Below are positions 1-8,450 of a stretch of 64,000 bases of DNA, one piece after another. Origin of the DNA: Clostridium caldaquaticum (lineage in GTDB: Bacteria > Bacillota > Clostridia > Clostridiales > Clostridiaceae); NCBI RefSeq assembly GCF_023806125.1, contig NZ_JAMSKT010000005.1, forward strand, positions 109,073 through 173,072. The letters are read 5' to 3'. The notes below the pieces were generated by a model, which made no database searches, was not told the DNA's origin, and saw nothing but the letters and a program-made list of their open reading frames with translations. Numbering within the stretch: position 1 is the stretch's first letter; the number at the start of each line of letters is the position of its first letter. The position numbers and the translations under genes are program-made.

Positions 1-4
1 TAAT

Positions 5-697
5 TTATAATTCATTTATAAAATTTTCAAACTCATTAAGTACCTGCATGCTTTCGAATTTTCTTGTAAAATGCTTTTTAAGTTCTTCTCTAAGCTGAGA
101 ATAATCATCCATACGGTTTTTTCTTCTGTAGTACTCTCTAATAAGCTCCTGTTCTTCTTTTGTTAAATAATATTCATACCTTTCATTAGCCCTCATAAGA
201 GCCTCCAAGGTTACAGGCACTTCTTTATTATGTTCTGCCACCACAATAGTTGAAGCTGCGTAATCGCCTAGTCTTTTATTTTCCTTTGTAAAAAACAGAA
301 GCACAATACCTACACCAAAATTATCGATAAATACTCTAAATAAGTTTCTTATTGCAGAATGTTTTAAAGTAATAGGCTGACCATTATTTCTTATAACTCT
401 CAGCTTTAGAACCTTTTTACCTAAGGTTTGCCCATTCATGCTAAGCTCCATTGCTATAAAATAACCATAACTAATAAGAGCAAAAATAATTAGTGATATT
501 CCGATTATCCAGCCGTAATACTCCCCCCAGAATTCTGGTGCGGATCGTACTATTAAAATTATGGCAATCCCTAATAACAGTAAAACAGCAAATTGAACTA
601 AACTATCAATAGCAGCTGCTGCAGTTCTGGAAGCTAAGCCTGCCAGACTGTATTCAACTTCTATATTCTCAGGGGTGGTAATTTTAATCTTTTTCAT
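5..697 (-). CDS. RDD family membrane protein
   Basis: RDD domain protein of 230 residues. The N-terminal half has the family pattern: an Arg/Asp-containing first helix (SRTAAAAIDSLVQ), two to three membrane helices, then NGQTLGKKVLKLRVI and a second RDD-type segment (RNLFRVFIDNFGVG). A charged cytoplasmic tail of about 80 residues follows, which is longer than usual. A longer frame begins at 718, but AGGAGGTT at 701-708 lies directly before the ATG at 697, so that start is chosen. It is divergent from the SpoIIM-family gene 63 bases away. RDD, SpoIIM, MoxR, DUF58 and DUF4129 proteins commonly cluster in Gram-positive bacteria, and the rest of that set lies at 8.4-13.4 kb here. The biochemical role is not known; a transport or membrane-assembly role is only inferred from context. 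Confidence 0.85.
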   Translation of the reverse strand: MKKIKITTPENIEVEYSLAGLASRTAAAAIDSLVQFAVLLLLGIAIILIVRSAPEFWGEYYGWIIGISLIIFALISYGYFIAMELSMNGQTLGKKVLKLRVIRNNGQPITLKHSAIRNLFRVFIDNFGVGIVLLFFTKENKRLGDYAASTIVVAEHNKEVPVTLEALMRANERYEYYLTKEEQELIREYYRRKNRMDDYSQLREELKKHFTRKFESMQVLNEFENFINEL

Positions 698-759
698 ATA
701 AACCTCCTGTATATACAATATCTTTTTATTCTGCTAAAATAAGTATGAGGTGAAAAATT

Positions 760-1716
760 TTGAAAGAAGAACAATTTATTAAAACAAACTCAATCACTTG
801 GAAAGAGCTTGAAAATATAACTTCACTTATAAATAAAAAAGGAATAAAAGCTCTGCCTTCAAGCGAAGTAAAAAGATTTTTAAACATATTCAGGCAAACA
901 AGCCATCACTTAGCCTACGCAAGAACCCATTACCCGCAAAGCAGTACAATTGCTTACTTAAACTCACTGCTTTCAAAATGCCAAAGCTATGTTTACGGAG
1001 TAAAAAGATTTTCAATAAAAGAACTTATACAATACATATCCTACGGTTTTCCAAAACTCTTAAAGGATTATAAATGGTTTATACTAAGCTCCTTTGGCTT
1101 TTTTGTTCTTGGTGCAGCTATAAGCCTTATAATAGTTTCTATAAATAGCGATAATGCTCTGATTTTCCTCCCACAGCAATATGCAGAAGGAATAAAAGGC
1201 GGAACATCTGGAAATAGTCAAGGACAGTGGAACTATCCTCTTATGTCCAGTTACATAATGGTAAATAATATTATAGTGTCTTTAAAAGCTTTTGTATATG
1301 GTATAACTCTAGGACTTGGAACTATATATGTACTTTTTTTCAACGGAGCTATGCTTGGCTCATTAGCTGCTCTTGTATATATATATGGAAACCCGATAAA
1401 CTTTTGGTCATTAATACTTCCTCATGGAATTATTGAGCTTACTGCTATATTTATCTCCGGAGCTGCAGGGCTTATGATAGCTAAAGGCTTGCTTCTTCCT
1501 GGAGAACATACAAGAAAACATGCTCTCATAAAAGAAGCTAAACAGGCAGCCTCACTGCTTATGGGCATAGTACTTATGCTTATTATTGCAGGTATTATTG
1601 AAGGCTTTTATACTCCCCTAAAAATTTCCGAAATTTCAAAGCTTATTTTTGCAGGAATAACGGCAATAATATTAACAGCTTATTTTTCTATACCATATTT
1701 TATAAAGAAAGATTAA
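760..1716 (+). CDS. SpoIIM-family (stage II sporulation M-like, DUF95) membrane protein
   Basis: This 318-residue integral membrane protein has a soluble N-terminal part of about 95 residues and then five or more hydrophobic helices. The C-terminal half has the family hallmark LPHGIIELTAIFISGAAGLMIA followed by a GFYTP segment. The start is TTG at 760, seven bases after GAGGTG (747-752). It is longer than canonical sporulation SpoIIM (about 210 residues) and lacks the rest of a sporulation operon, so it is more likely the paralogue that travels with RDD, MoxR and DUF58 genes than the engulfment protein itself. The function is unknown; partnership with the divergent RDD protein is inferred. 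Confidence 0.8.
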   Translation: MKEEQFIKTNSITWKELENITSLINKKGIKALPSSEVKRFLNIFRQTSHHLAYARTHYPQSSTIAYLNSLLSKCQSYVYGVKRFSIKELIQYISYGFPKLLKDYKWFILSSFGFFVLGAAISLIIVSINSDNALIFLPQQYAEGIKGGTSGNSQGQWNYPLMSSYIMVNNIIVSLKAFVYGITLGLGTIYVLFFNGAMLGSLAALVYIYGNPINFWSLILPHGIIELTAIFISGAAGLMIAKGLLLPGEHTRKHALIKEAKQAASLLMGIVLMLIIAGIIEGFYTPLKISEISKLIFAGITAIILTAYFSIPYFIKKD

Positions 1717-1871
1717 AATGTCTTCCTAAAAGCTTATCTTTAAGCTTGTTATAATATTATTGTAATTCATTTACCTTATATTTGAAATAACTATTTTTAA
1801 GTATTTGCCTTTATTCACCTTTATCCTTTTCACTGCATATACTGCAATTGAAATTTAATTGAGGTGATGCT

Positions 1872-2873
1872 ATGGCAAAAAAAATAACCAATTTAGTTTT
1901 TGAGGGCGGCGGAATATTAGGCATTTCTTATCTTGGTGCATTAGAATACTTGTATAAAAATAATATTATAAAAGATGTGAGAAGGACAGCAGGTACTTCT
2001 GCCGGTGCAATAACAGCCTGCATTTTAAGCTTCAATCTGCCTTTTAATGAAATAAAAAAGATAACGGATACTTTAGAATATAAAAAAATACCTCAAAAAG
2101 AGGAAATCAATGAGCTGACTCGAATGCCGGCAGCTGTCAGAAAAAACCTGGATGAAATATTTGATGACTTAGAATGTGTATATCGACTAGTTAAAAAGTA
2201 TGGCTGGTACTCCACCAAATACTTTTATAACTGGCTTCAGGAACAGATAGCTCTGCAGTTTGACAGCTCTAAAAAACTTCCACCCTATACCTTTAAAGAC
2301 TTTAAAGATACGACCATCCATAAAAATAATCGCCCATTTCTAGATTTATATATAATTGGTACAGACCTATCTTATAAAACTACTAAGATATTTTCCTTTG
2401 AAACTACTCCGGATATGGAAGTTGCTGAAGCTGTAAGAATATCCATGTCTATTCCTCTGTTTTTCGAAGCAAACAAAATAAATAACTATGATATAAACAA
2501 AGATTTTCTAACTCATGTATTTTCTGACGGCGGTATTATGCGAAACTATCCTATCAATATTTTTGACACTGATAAAGCAAATCCTCAAACCTTAGGTTTA
2601 AGATTTAAAAACAAAATAAATTATGAAGCAATAAACAGCATGCCTGAATTTATATCTAACCTTTTTCTATGCTATTTAAAAATTCAACAGGATATGTATA
2701 GAAATAGTGCTCAGGACATTGAAAGATCTATAGAAATAGACACAATGGGAATTTCTCCTGTGAACTTTAATATAAATACCGGTGATGAAACTTATACCTT
2801 TTTATATAATCAAGGTTATGAAGCTGCTGAAGATTATTTTGAAAATAAAAACATTTATTATATCCAATATTGA
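1872..2873 (+). CDS. Patatin-like phospholipase
   Basis: A cytoplasmic lipid acyl hydrolase of 333 residues. It has the oxyanion-hole glycine run EGGGILGISYLGAL (residues 11-24), the nucleophile elbow GTSAG with Ser43, and the catalytic-dyad DGG with Asp219. All patatin Ser-Asp dyad elements are present, so it should be active. There is no signal peptide. The gene stands alone, with an AGGTG-type ribosome binding site just upstream of the ATG at 1872, and is convergent with the sorbitol operon across a shared terminator. The substrate (phospholipid or storage lipid acyl ester) cannot be read from sequence. Confidence 0.88.
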   Translation: MAKKITNLVFEGGGILGISYLGALEYLYKNNIIKDVRRTAGTSAGAITACILSFNLPFNEIKKITDTLEYKKIPQKEEINELTRMPAAVRKNLDEIFDDLECVYRLVKKYGWYSTKYFYNWLQEQIALQFDSSKKLPPYTFKDFKDTTIHKNNRPFLDLYIIGTDLSYKTTKIFSFETTPDMEVAEAVRISMSIPLFFEANKINNYDINKDFLTHVFSDGGIMRNYPINIFDTDKANPQTLGLRFKNKINYEAINSMPEFISNLFLCYLKIQQDMYRNSAQDIERSIEIDTMGISPVNFNINTGDETYTFLYNQGYEAAEDYFENKNIYYIQY

Positions 2874-2917
2874 ACTAAAAAAATCACGAAAGTACCAATA
2901 GGAATAAAACCTAACAA

Positions 2918-2952
2918 ATAAAGAACGACAAATATTAAACTTGTCGTTCTCT
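2918..2952 (-). terminator. Intrinsic terminator of the sorbitol operon
   Basis: AGAACGACAA (2922-2931) pairs perfectly with TTGTCGTTCT (2941-2950) around a 9-base loop. On the minus strand it is followed by a T-rich tail (TTTATTTG). It lies just after srlD and may also stop read-through from the convergent patatin gene. Confidence 0.8.
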
Positions 2953-2969
2953 TAGCTTAAAATATTATA

Positions 2970-3746
2970 TTAAAACATAACTTGACCGCCAGTTATATTA
3001 ATCGATTGACCTGTTAAATAACTAGCTTTCTCTGATGCGTAGAAAGTTAATACATTAGCAACATCTTCAAAGGAACACCCTCTCTTTAAAGGTACTTTGT
3101 CAATGTAATATTGCTTAACCTCAGATTCCTTTATGCCAAGCTTTATAGCATACTGAGGAATTAAACTCTCAAACATATCTGAATCTAAGAGATTACCTAG
3201 CATCAGAGAGATTACTCTTATTTTATGGTCTGCTAAATCTAATGCTAAACTTTGAGTTAAACCTACACCTCCGAATTTTGCTGCAGAGTAGCCAGAATTA
3301 AATTTGCTTCCAACCTTACCCGATTTTGAATTAATTTGAATTATACATCCTTCTATATTTTTCTCAATCATTACTTTAGATACTTCTCTTGCACATAAGA
3401 AATATCCTGTTAGATTAATATCTACACACCACTTAAAAGTATCTAATGTAAATTCAGTAATTTTACTGCTTTTAGCTACACCAGCATTGTAAACTAGCAA
3501 GTCCACTCTTCCAAACTTATCTACTACTTTATCAATCATAGATTTGACTTGTTCTTCGTTAGTAGCATCAACACCCACAGCTAAACTCCTAGCCTCTGTT
3601 GTATTTTCTATTTCCCTTGATACCTTTACTGCATTATCATAATTTATATCTGCAACAGCTACATCGTATCCTTCTGCTGCCATATGCTTAGAAATATATT
3701 CTCCTAGACTTCTGCCGCCTCCTACTACAAGTGCAACTTTCTTCAT
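2970..3746 (-). CDS. srlD: Sorbitol-6-phosphate 2-dehydrogenase
   Basis: Short-chain dehydrogenase of 258 residues that oxidises sorbitol 6-phosphate to fructose 6-phosphate with NAD. It is closely similar along its whole length to E. coli SrlD as I know that sequence, including the C-terminal TGQSINITGGQVMF. The Rossmann motif GGGRSLG is at 9-15, the NAG motif at about 87-89, and the catalytic Ser140, Tyr153 and Lys157 (SGYSAAKFGG) are intact. It is the last gene of the minus-strand sorbitol operon, separated from srlB by a 14-bp-stem hairpin. Expression should follow the PRD regulator and GutM upstream. Confidence 0.95.
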   Translation of the reverse strand: MKKVALVVGGGRSLGEYISKHMAAEGYDVAVADINYDNAVKVSREIENTTEARSLAVGVDATNEEQVKSMIDKVVDKFGRVDLLVYNAGVAKSSKITEFTLDTFKWCVDINLTGYFLCAREVSKVMIEKNIEGCIIQINSKSGKVGSKFNSGYSAAKFGGVGLTQSLALDLADHKIRVISLMLGNLLDSDMFESLIPQYAIKLGIKESEVKQYYIDKVPLKRGCSFEDVANVLTFYASEKASYLTGQSINITGGQVMF

Positions 3747-3786
3747 ATCCGTTCCCCCTTAGTAATCTAGAATATTACCCTAACGT

Positions 3787-3818
3787 GATAATATGCTTTG
3801 ACTTCAAAGCATATTATC
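3787..3818 (-). promoter_or_regulatory. Perfect intercistronic hairpin between srlB and srlD
   Basis: GATAATATGCTTTG (3787-3800) and CAAAGCATATTATC (3805-3818) form a perfect 14-bp stem with a 4-base loop. No U-run follows on the minus strand, so a role in mRNA processing or stability between the transport genes and srlD is more likely than strong termination. Confidence 0.65.
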
Positions 3819-3847
3819 CTATATAATAGTAATTAATAGTTATTTAA

Positions 3848-4219
3848 TTAAGCTCTTATTATTTGCAAAATTGTGCCGCTATCAGGTGGTACAATTTCTT
3901 TTTTTTCTAAATATAATGTTCCAGGAATAGCAGCATTAGTTTCACCGCTAAATTTAAAGGTTATATGTCCAAGCTCTAACAAATTTTGATTAACTAGCTC
4001 TCCAACTGCTGTAATCTTATATTTTTCATTTCCAATAATTAAAATATCGTCAGCCTCTATACCTTTCACAAGATTATTATCAGAATGAATATAGCAATAA
4101 TCTTGAAGCTCCTGTGGAACATTTTCTTTAAAAATTATGAACATATTGTGGTTTAAAAACTCACTGGCACATTTTCCTATGTTAGTCACCACTGTCTTAT
4201 AAATTAGCTCCATTGTCAT
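3848..4219 (-). CDS. srlB: PTS glucitol/sorbitol EIIA component
   Basis: Soluble EIIA of the glucitol PTS family, 123 residues, which passes phosphate from HPr to the EIIB domain. The start is the ATG at 4219 behind AGGAAAGGAT; a longer in-frame extension to 4282 would overlap the upstream gene and has no ribosome binding site. The segment DYCYIH and the AVGELVNQNLLELGHITFKF region match the family, and the conserved His in the first is a candidate phosphoryl acceptor. It follows the EIIC-type gene by 25 bases and precedes srlD. Confidence 0.92.
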   Translation of the reverse strand: MTMELIYKTVVTNIGKCASEFLNHNMFIIFKENVPQELQDYCYIHSDNNLVKGIEADDILIIGNEKYKITAVGELVNQNLLELGHITFKFSGETNAAIPGTLYLEKKEIVPPDSGTILQIIRA

Positions 4220-4244
4220 TATCCTTTCCTTAAGCGGATGCTTT

Positions 4245-4811
4245 TTATCTATATAGTCCAAAGCTTGCAAGCCAAGCAACAATAACTGTCGGTGCCCCTG
4301 TTAAAAATCTTCCATATAAAACTGATGGCACTCCAACTTGTACTGTTTCTGGTTCTGCTTCAGCTAGTCCAAGACCTACTGGAATAAAATCTGCAGCAGC
4401 TTGTGCATTAATAGCAAATAATGCTGGAAGTGCTAAGTGAGGAGGAATATTTCCTTTACCAATTTCAACACCTATAAGCACACCTACTATTTGAGCTATA
4501 ACAGCACCAGGCCCTAAGAATGGAGAAAGCAATGGGAATGAGCAGATTAATGATATTATGATTAATCCTAATATATTTCCTGCTAATGGAGTTAATAGGT
4601 TTGCAAACCACTTTCCTGCTCCTGAAGCATTTATAATTCCTATTAGTGTAGCAACAAATGCCATAAATGGAAGTATTGTATGAATTACTGTATCAATTGT
4701 ATCTCTACCAGCTTGGAAGAATATGCTCGTAATATGACCAATTCCAATACCTATTTTTGCTACTAAACCTTGGCTCTGTTCACTTATTTTTTTATTTGTA
4801 TCATAAGCCAT
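4245..4811 (-). CDS. srlE: PTS glucitol/sorbitol membrane (C-terminal EIIC1) half of SrlE, separate gene
   Basis: Membrane protein of 188 residues matching the C-terminal two thirds of E. coli Srl[14 protein letters not shown] linker, then [40 protein letters not shown] and [25 protein letters not shown]. In E. coli this domain is fused to EIIB. Here it starts at its own ATG (4811) with a G-rich Shine-Dalgarno (AGGGGGG) inside the 22-base gap after the EIIB gene, in a different frame. It forms the sorbitol channel together with SrlA. An assembly frameshift at the six-C run (4820-4825) cannot be fully excluded, but the stop codon, spacer and new start look designed. Confidence 0.9.
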   Translation of the reverse strand: MAYDTNKKISEQSQGLVAKIGIGIGHITSIFFQAGRDTIDTVIHTILPFMAFVATLIGIINASGAGKWFANLLTPLAGNILGLIIISLICSFPLLSPFLGPGAVIAQIVGVLIGVEIGKGNIPPHLALPALFAINAQAAADFIPVGLGLAEAEPETVQVGVPSVLYGRFLTGAPTVIVAWLASFGLYR

Positions 4812-4833
4812 CTGTAATACCCCCCTATTTTTA

Positions 4834-5205
4834 TTAATCTAATACTTCTAAATTTTGTACTTTCACAGCGGAAACATAAATATCTTCTTTTATAAACATT
4901 GCTAACGGACCGCTTTTTCCAGTTGCCATTATATTAACTGTTGGTATTTTCTTTTGTGGATATATTCCACATCTTAAAGTTCCTCCACAATTTATAACTG
5001 CACAAGCAATCTCATGATCCTTAACGCCATTTTTAAATCCATCTACAAGCTCACAGCCGGTTAATTCTGCTAACTTTACTGCTACTTCTGGTTTTGCTCC
5101 ACCTGTTATATAAACTATTTTATTTCTTGTTTCATTTGGTTGTATAATTATAGGTCCGCCCCAACCACCTGAACCTCTGGTAATTTTTACTCTTTTATAG
5201 CTCAT
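4834..5205 (-). CDS. srlE: PTS glucitol/sorbitol EIIB component (N-terminal half of SrlE, separate gene)
   Basis: EIIB domain as a free 123-residue protein. It begins with the SrlE N-terminal signature RGSGGWGGP (10-18) and carries the phosphorylation-site region [12 protein letters not shown] with Cys73 and Cys79. It receives phosphate from SrlB and gives it to sorbitol during uptake. It ends at LEVLD, exactly where the E. coli protein has its interdomain linker. Neighbours are srlA upstream (40-base gap) and the membrane half downstream (22-base gap). Confidence 0.92.
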   Translation of the reverse strand: MSYKRVKITRGSGGWGGPIIIQPNETRNKIVYITGGAKPEVAVKLAELTGCELVDGFKNGVKDHEIACAVINCGGTLRCGIYPQKKIPTVNIMATGKSGPLAMFIKEDIYVSAVKVQNLEVLD

Positions 5206-5245
5206 ATTTATTCACCTTCCTGTCATAAACTTTAAGTTTCATAAA

Positions 5246-5827
5246 TTAACCTGCAAAACTATTGCTATGTGTAATATCAACTGTTGTCTTTAGTTTAATA
5301 CCTTGTTGTTTTTCAACCATGGTAGTAGTGAAATCAGTTACCCATCCTCTAAAGAAGTTTGTAATCATACCTACTAAAAAATATCTAACAGCTAAATCCG
5401 AAGTAGATAATCCTAATTGAGTTATTCCATTAGCTATTCCTAGAAAAACGAATAACTCACCTGGATTTATATGAGGAAATAATCCATTCATAGAATGACA
5501 AGAGAAACTGCCTGCTGCGTAATAGCTTGGCTTATATTTTTCAGGTAAAAACTTACCTAATGATAATGTCATTGGATTAGCAAACACGAATGTACCTATT
5601 ACTGGCAACACTAAGTATCTTGTAATTGGATTTGCAGCGCATTTTCTAGCAAGCTTTTCAATCCTTTCTGTTCCTATAAACTTGATTAAAGCATTCATCA
5701 CAACAAGTAATGCTACTAATAAAGGAACTATTCCATTTACAAAGCTTACAAAAGTTTTTCCTCCCTCTCTAAATAGATTCATAAACCAGTCTGAACCATT
5801 TGCTAGTGATTGAAAAAATGCACCCAT
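5246..5827 (-). CDS. srlA: PTS glucitol/sorbitol EIIC2 component
   Basis: Membrane permease subunit of 193 residues. It matches SrlA across its length, with the very conserved block [31 protein letters not shown] and then [17 protein letters not shown] and [13 protein letters not shown]. It provides the sorbitol translocation path together with the membrane half of SrlE. It is third in the operon, after the regulator and gutM, and is preceded by a good AGGAGG-type site. Confidence 0.95.
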   Translation of the reverse strand: MGAFFQSLANGSDWFMNLFREGGKTFVSFVNGIVPLLVALLVVMNALIKFIGTERIEKLARKCAANPITRYLVLPVIGTFVFANPMTLSLGKFLPEKYKPSYYAAGSFSCHSMNGLFPHINPGELFVFLGIANGITQLGLSTSDLAVRYFLVGMITNFFRGWVTDFTTTMVEKQQGIKLKTTVDITHSNSFAG

Positions 5828-5863
5828 TTTATAATACCTCCTTAAAAATATGAATTAATTTGA

Positions 5864-6268
5864 TTAAACAGCTTCACTCTTTTGTCCAGATTCACCTCCC
5901 TTAAAAGCAGTGAAGTTCTTTATAGCGTCTAAAATTGCTAACCTCATAAATTTGTTGTATCCTTTTATATCCTCTTCAGATATTTCCGTTATCTTTTTAC
6001 TTTCAAGTCCATAAAATTCTTTAACTTTTGAAAATACTGTTACACCCTGCATCTTTCTTCCCTCTACAACTCTATCTTCTTCATCAAGAAGCAGCATTAT
6101 AATTGTTCCGGCTTGAAAATTTCCTTTTTTTCTTCCTATAGCAACTCTGCCTCTCTTTCTCATTTCTATATAATTATTATTGAAATTTTTTATTTGCATA
6201 AGTCCAAAAAGGAAGTTAAGTATCCACATAGCAGTTCCAAAAATAATCAATTTTAATACTGGATTCAT
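5864..6268 (-). CDS. gutM: Glucitol operon activator GutM/SrlM
   Basis: Small protein of 134 residues with one N-terminal hydrophobic segment (IIFGTAMWILNFLFGLMQI) and the GutM pattern: GRVAIGRKKGNFQAGTIIMLLLD, then EGRKMQGVTVF. GutM proteins modulate expression of glucitol operons. The start overlaps the stop of the PRD regulator by 4 bases, so the two are translationally coupled. The hydrophobic N-terminus suggests membrane attachment, which is inferred. Confidence 0.88.
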   Translation of the reverse strand: MNPVLKLIIFGTAMWILNFLFGLMQIKNFNNNYIEMRKRGRVAIGRKKGNFQAGTIIMLLLDEEDRVVEGRKMQGVTVFSKVKEFYGLESKKITEISEEDIKGYNKFMRLAILDAIKNFTAFKGGESGQKSEAV

Positions 6269-8235
6269 GAGATAATCTCCTTTTGAAGTATAGTTTTATA
6301 TTCAATATAAGTCCTAGCTTTGCTTATGCTTTCAATAAGCTTTTTGTTTTGACATAGTTTAAGTAATTCTTCATAAGTTTTGATTAACAAGTCGTGATCT
6401 ATATTATCCTTAGGTATTATCATAAGAATTATTATTTTAACCTCGTTTCCTCCCCAGTTAACAGGCTTATCCAAAATCCCCATAGATAAAGTTATTTTAT
6501 CTGATTGCTCACTTACCGCATGAGGTATAGCCACATAGTTTCCAAAAGCAGTTGGAGACTTTAATTCTCTTTCGATAACTCTCTCTTTGAAATTTTTATC
6601 TATATTCCCAAGATTAATAATTTTATCAAGCATATCTGAAAGATTGTCAATAAAAGTTGTCTTATTAAGTAAAAAGAACATATTTTCCTTTATAGTCATC
6701 TGCATTAGTGAAAGTCCTGGTTCAGTTATTTCAGAATTATATTTCTTATTGTAATATTTCTTTTCTATCTCTTTTATAAGTTCATTTTCATTAAATAAAG
6801 CAGATACCTTAATTATTGGTGCTTCTGTATCTATTCCAATATTAACTGTTGTAAATATAACATCATAGCTGTCTAACAGTTCCTTTGTTAAATTTATATC
6901 TGAAAAAGTATTTATAATCTTTCCTTCTCCTAAAAGCTTTCTAAGCTTTATGTAGAGAAGCCTGGCTGTTCCTAACCCTGTCCCGCAGACTAAAGCCACT
7001 TTTTCTATATTAGAAAACTTCTGATTACTCCTTTCAATATAACTTCCAAAATGCAATGCTATATATCCTATCTCATCTTCACTCACTTTTACATTACATT
7101 CTCTTTCTATGGTTTTTGCGGCTATTTTAGCCATTTCATAGGGTAATGGATAACAACTTTTAATTTCCTTTAAGAGAGGATTATTAGTACTTATATTAAA
7201 AGTCAGTCTATTTAAAGTAAAGTTTAAATGATACTCAAGACTTAGTATCAACTCTCTATCATATTTAATTTGAATGCCTGTAACAGAAGAAACCTCTTCC
7301 AATATTTTATCTACTAAGTGCTTTACATAAGGGTTTACTCTAATATCTTCCATTTTATCGTGTTCAATTGGAGCCTTTCTTGCTAAAATAGGAAGAGTTA
7401 AAAATATAATTTCATTATGATTAATTTTAATTTTAAATTCTTTTTCAATTTTCTCTTTTATTTTCTGTGCTAAAATGTACTCCTCAGTCAGACTAATCTT
7501 CTCATATTTATTTTCTATTTTTTCTATACACTTATTTGCATTATTTCTTATTATCATTACAGTAACATATGTCATTATTCCTCTTAATGTTTCATCAGTT
7601 AGATTTACATTACTATGTTCAAATAATTCCCTTATATAACTTTCAATATTTTTATATAGTCTGCTATCTATGTTTCCAAAATAATATTCGGCTGCACCTA
7701 CATTATTTAAACCTTTACAAGCCCAATGCAAAATAAATAGCCTTAAACAAAGCTCATTTCCCTTAATAGCAATACCACCATTTTGCTTTCCTTTAACCTC
7801 AACACCATATATATTTAATACATTAGTCAGCTTTTTTAAATCATTTATAATAGTAGTTCTGCCAACATTAATTTCCTCTGCTAGTTCATCTATTGTAATA
7901 GCATCAATGGAATTTACCAATCTTTTTATGATATATTTGATTCGCTCCTCTGGTGTATTTAATAACTGCCTTTCATTTTTCTTTAATAATAAAGGCAAGA
8001 TATTCTCCTCAAAACTTTTATTATCATAAATTTCAAGCTTATATCCATATCCTCTTATATTTTCTAATTGACAAACTTTTGGAGTTAATAAGTCATTAAG
8101 TTGTGAAATATAATTTCTTACTGTTCGCGTACTTACACCAAGGAGTTCAGCAAAATCATCTATGGTATTATATTCTTTTTGATTAGCTGCTACTAGTATC
8201 TGCAGTAGTCTGCTATCAATCAGACTTAATTCCAT
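6265..8235 (-). CDS. BglG-type transcriptional regulator with PRD, EIIB-like and EIIA domains (sorbitol operon regulator)
   Basis: 656 residues. Domains in order: a DeoR/HTH_11-like helix-turn-helix (about 8-60, DFAELLGVSTRTVRNYISQLN); a second helix-turn-helix (about 105-150, DELAEEINVGRTTIINDLKK); two PRDs (about 180-400); an EIIB-like domain with Cys417 in VCGTGLG; and a mannitol/fructose-type EIIA domain with His572 in YVAIPHAV. The fold order is that of MtlR/GutR activators, which are controlled by PTS phosphorylation. It heads the sorbitol operon and overlaps gutM. The HTH pair points to DNA binding rather than RNA antitermination. Confidence 0.9.
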   Translation of the reverse strand: MELSLIDSRLLQILVAANQKEYNTIDDFAELLGVSTRTVRNYISQLNDLLTPKVCQLENIRGYGYKLEIYDNKSFEENILPLLLKKNERQLLNTPEERIKYIIKRLVNSIDAITIDELAEEINVGRTTIINDLKKLTNVLNIYGVEVKGKQNGGIAIKGNELCLRLFILHWACKGLNNVGAAEYYFGNIDSRLYKNIESYIRELFEHSNVNLTDETLRGIMTYVTVMIIRNNANKCIEKIENKYEKISLTEEYILAQKIKEKIEKEFKIKINHNEIIFLTLPILARKAPIEHDKMEDIRVNPYVKHLVDKILEEVSSVTGIQIKYDRELILSLEYHLNFTLNRLTFNISTNNPLLKEIKSCYPLPYEMAKIAAKTIERECNVKVSEDEIGYIALHFGSYIERSNQKFSNIEKVALVCGTGLGTARLLYIKLRKLLGEGKIINTFSDINLTKELLDSYDVIFTTVNIGIDTEAPIIKVSALFNENELIKEIEKKYYNKKYNSEITEPGLSLMQMTIKENMFFLLNKTTFIDNLSDMLDKIINLGNIDKNFKERVIERELKSPTAFGNYVAIPHAVSEQSDKITLSMGILDKPVNWGGNEVKIIILMIIPKDNIDHDLLIKTYEELLKLCQNKKLIESISKARTYIEYKTILQKEIIS

Positions 8236-8392
8236 CTACATCTTCCTCTCTATACTATCTGATTATATTTTAATATATATAACATATATAATTAATACAT
8301 ATTTTTTCAAAATTCAATGTGAAAAAATTAAACTAATTTTTAATTAACTTATGAATTCTATTGTTTATGTATAACTTAACAAATAATTATCT

Positions 8393-8427
8393 AAAAAAAT
8401 ACCAGCATAGTATTGCTGGCTTTTTTA
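8393..8427 (-). terminator. Terminator of the MoxR/DUF58 operon
   Basis: CCAGCA (8402-8407) pairs with TGCTGG (8414-8419); the minus-strand side carries a run of seven T. The remaining bases between here and 8235 are AT-rich and should hold the promoter of the sorbitol regulator. No convincing -35/-10 pair stands out there. Confidence 0.75.
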
Positions 8428-8450
8428 TTTTATAAATCTATTTTTCACTA

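Noticed and set aside
1717..1871. Riboswitch or other structured leader before the lipase gene
   Set aside because: Only a short AAGCTT inverted repeat is visible; no known riboswitch core or terminator/antiterminator pair was recognised.
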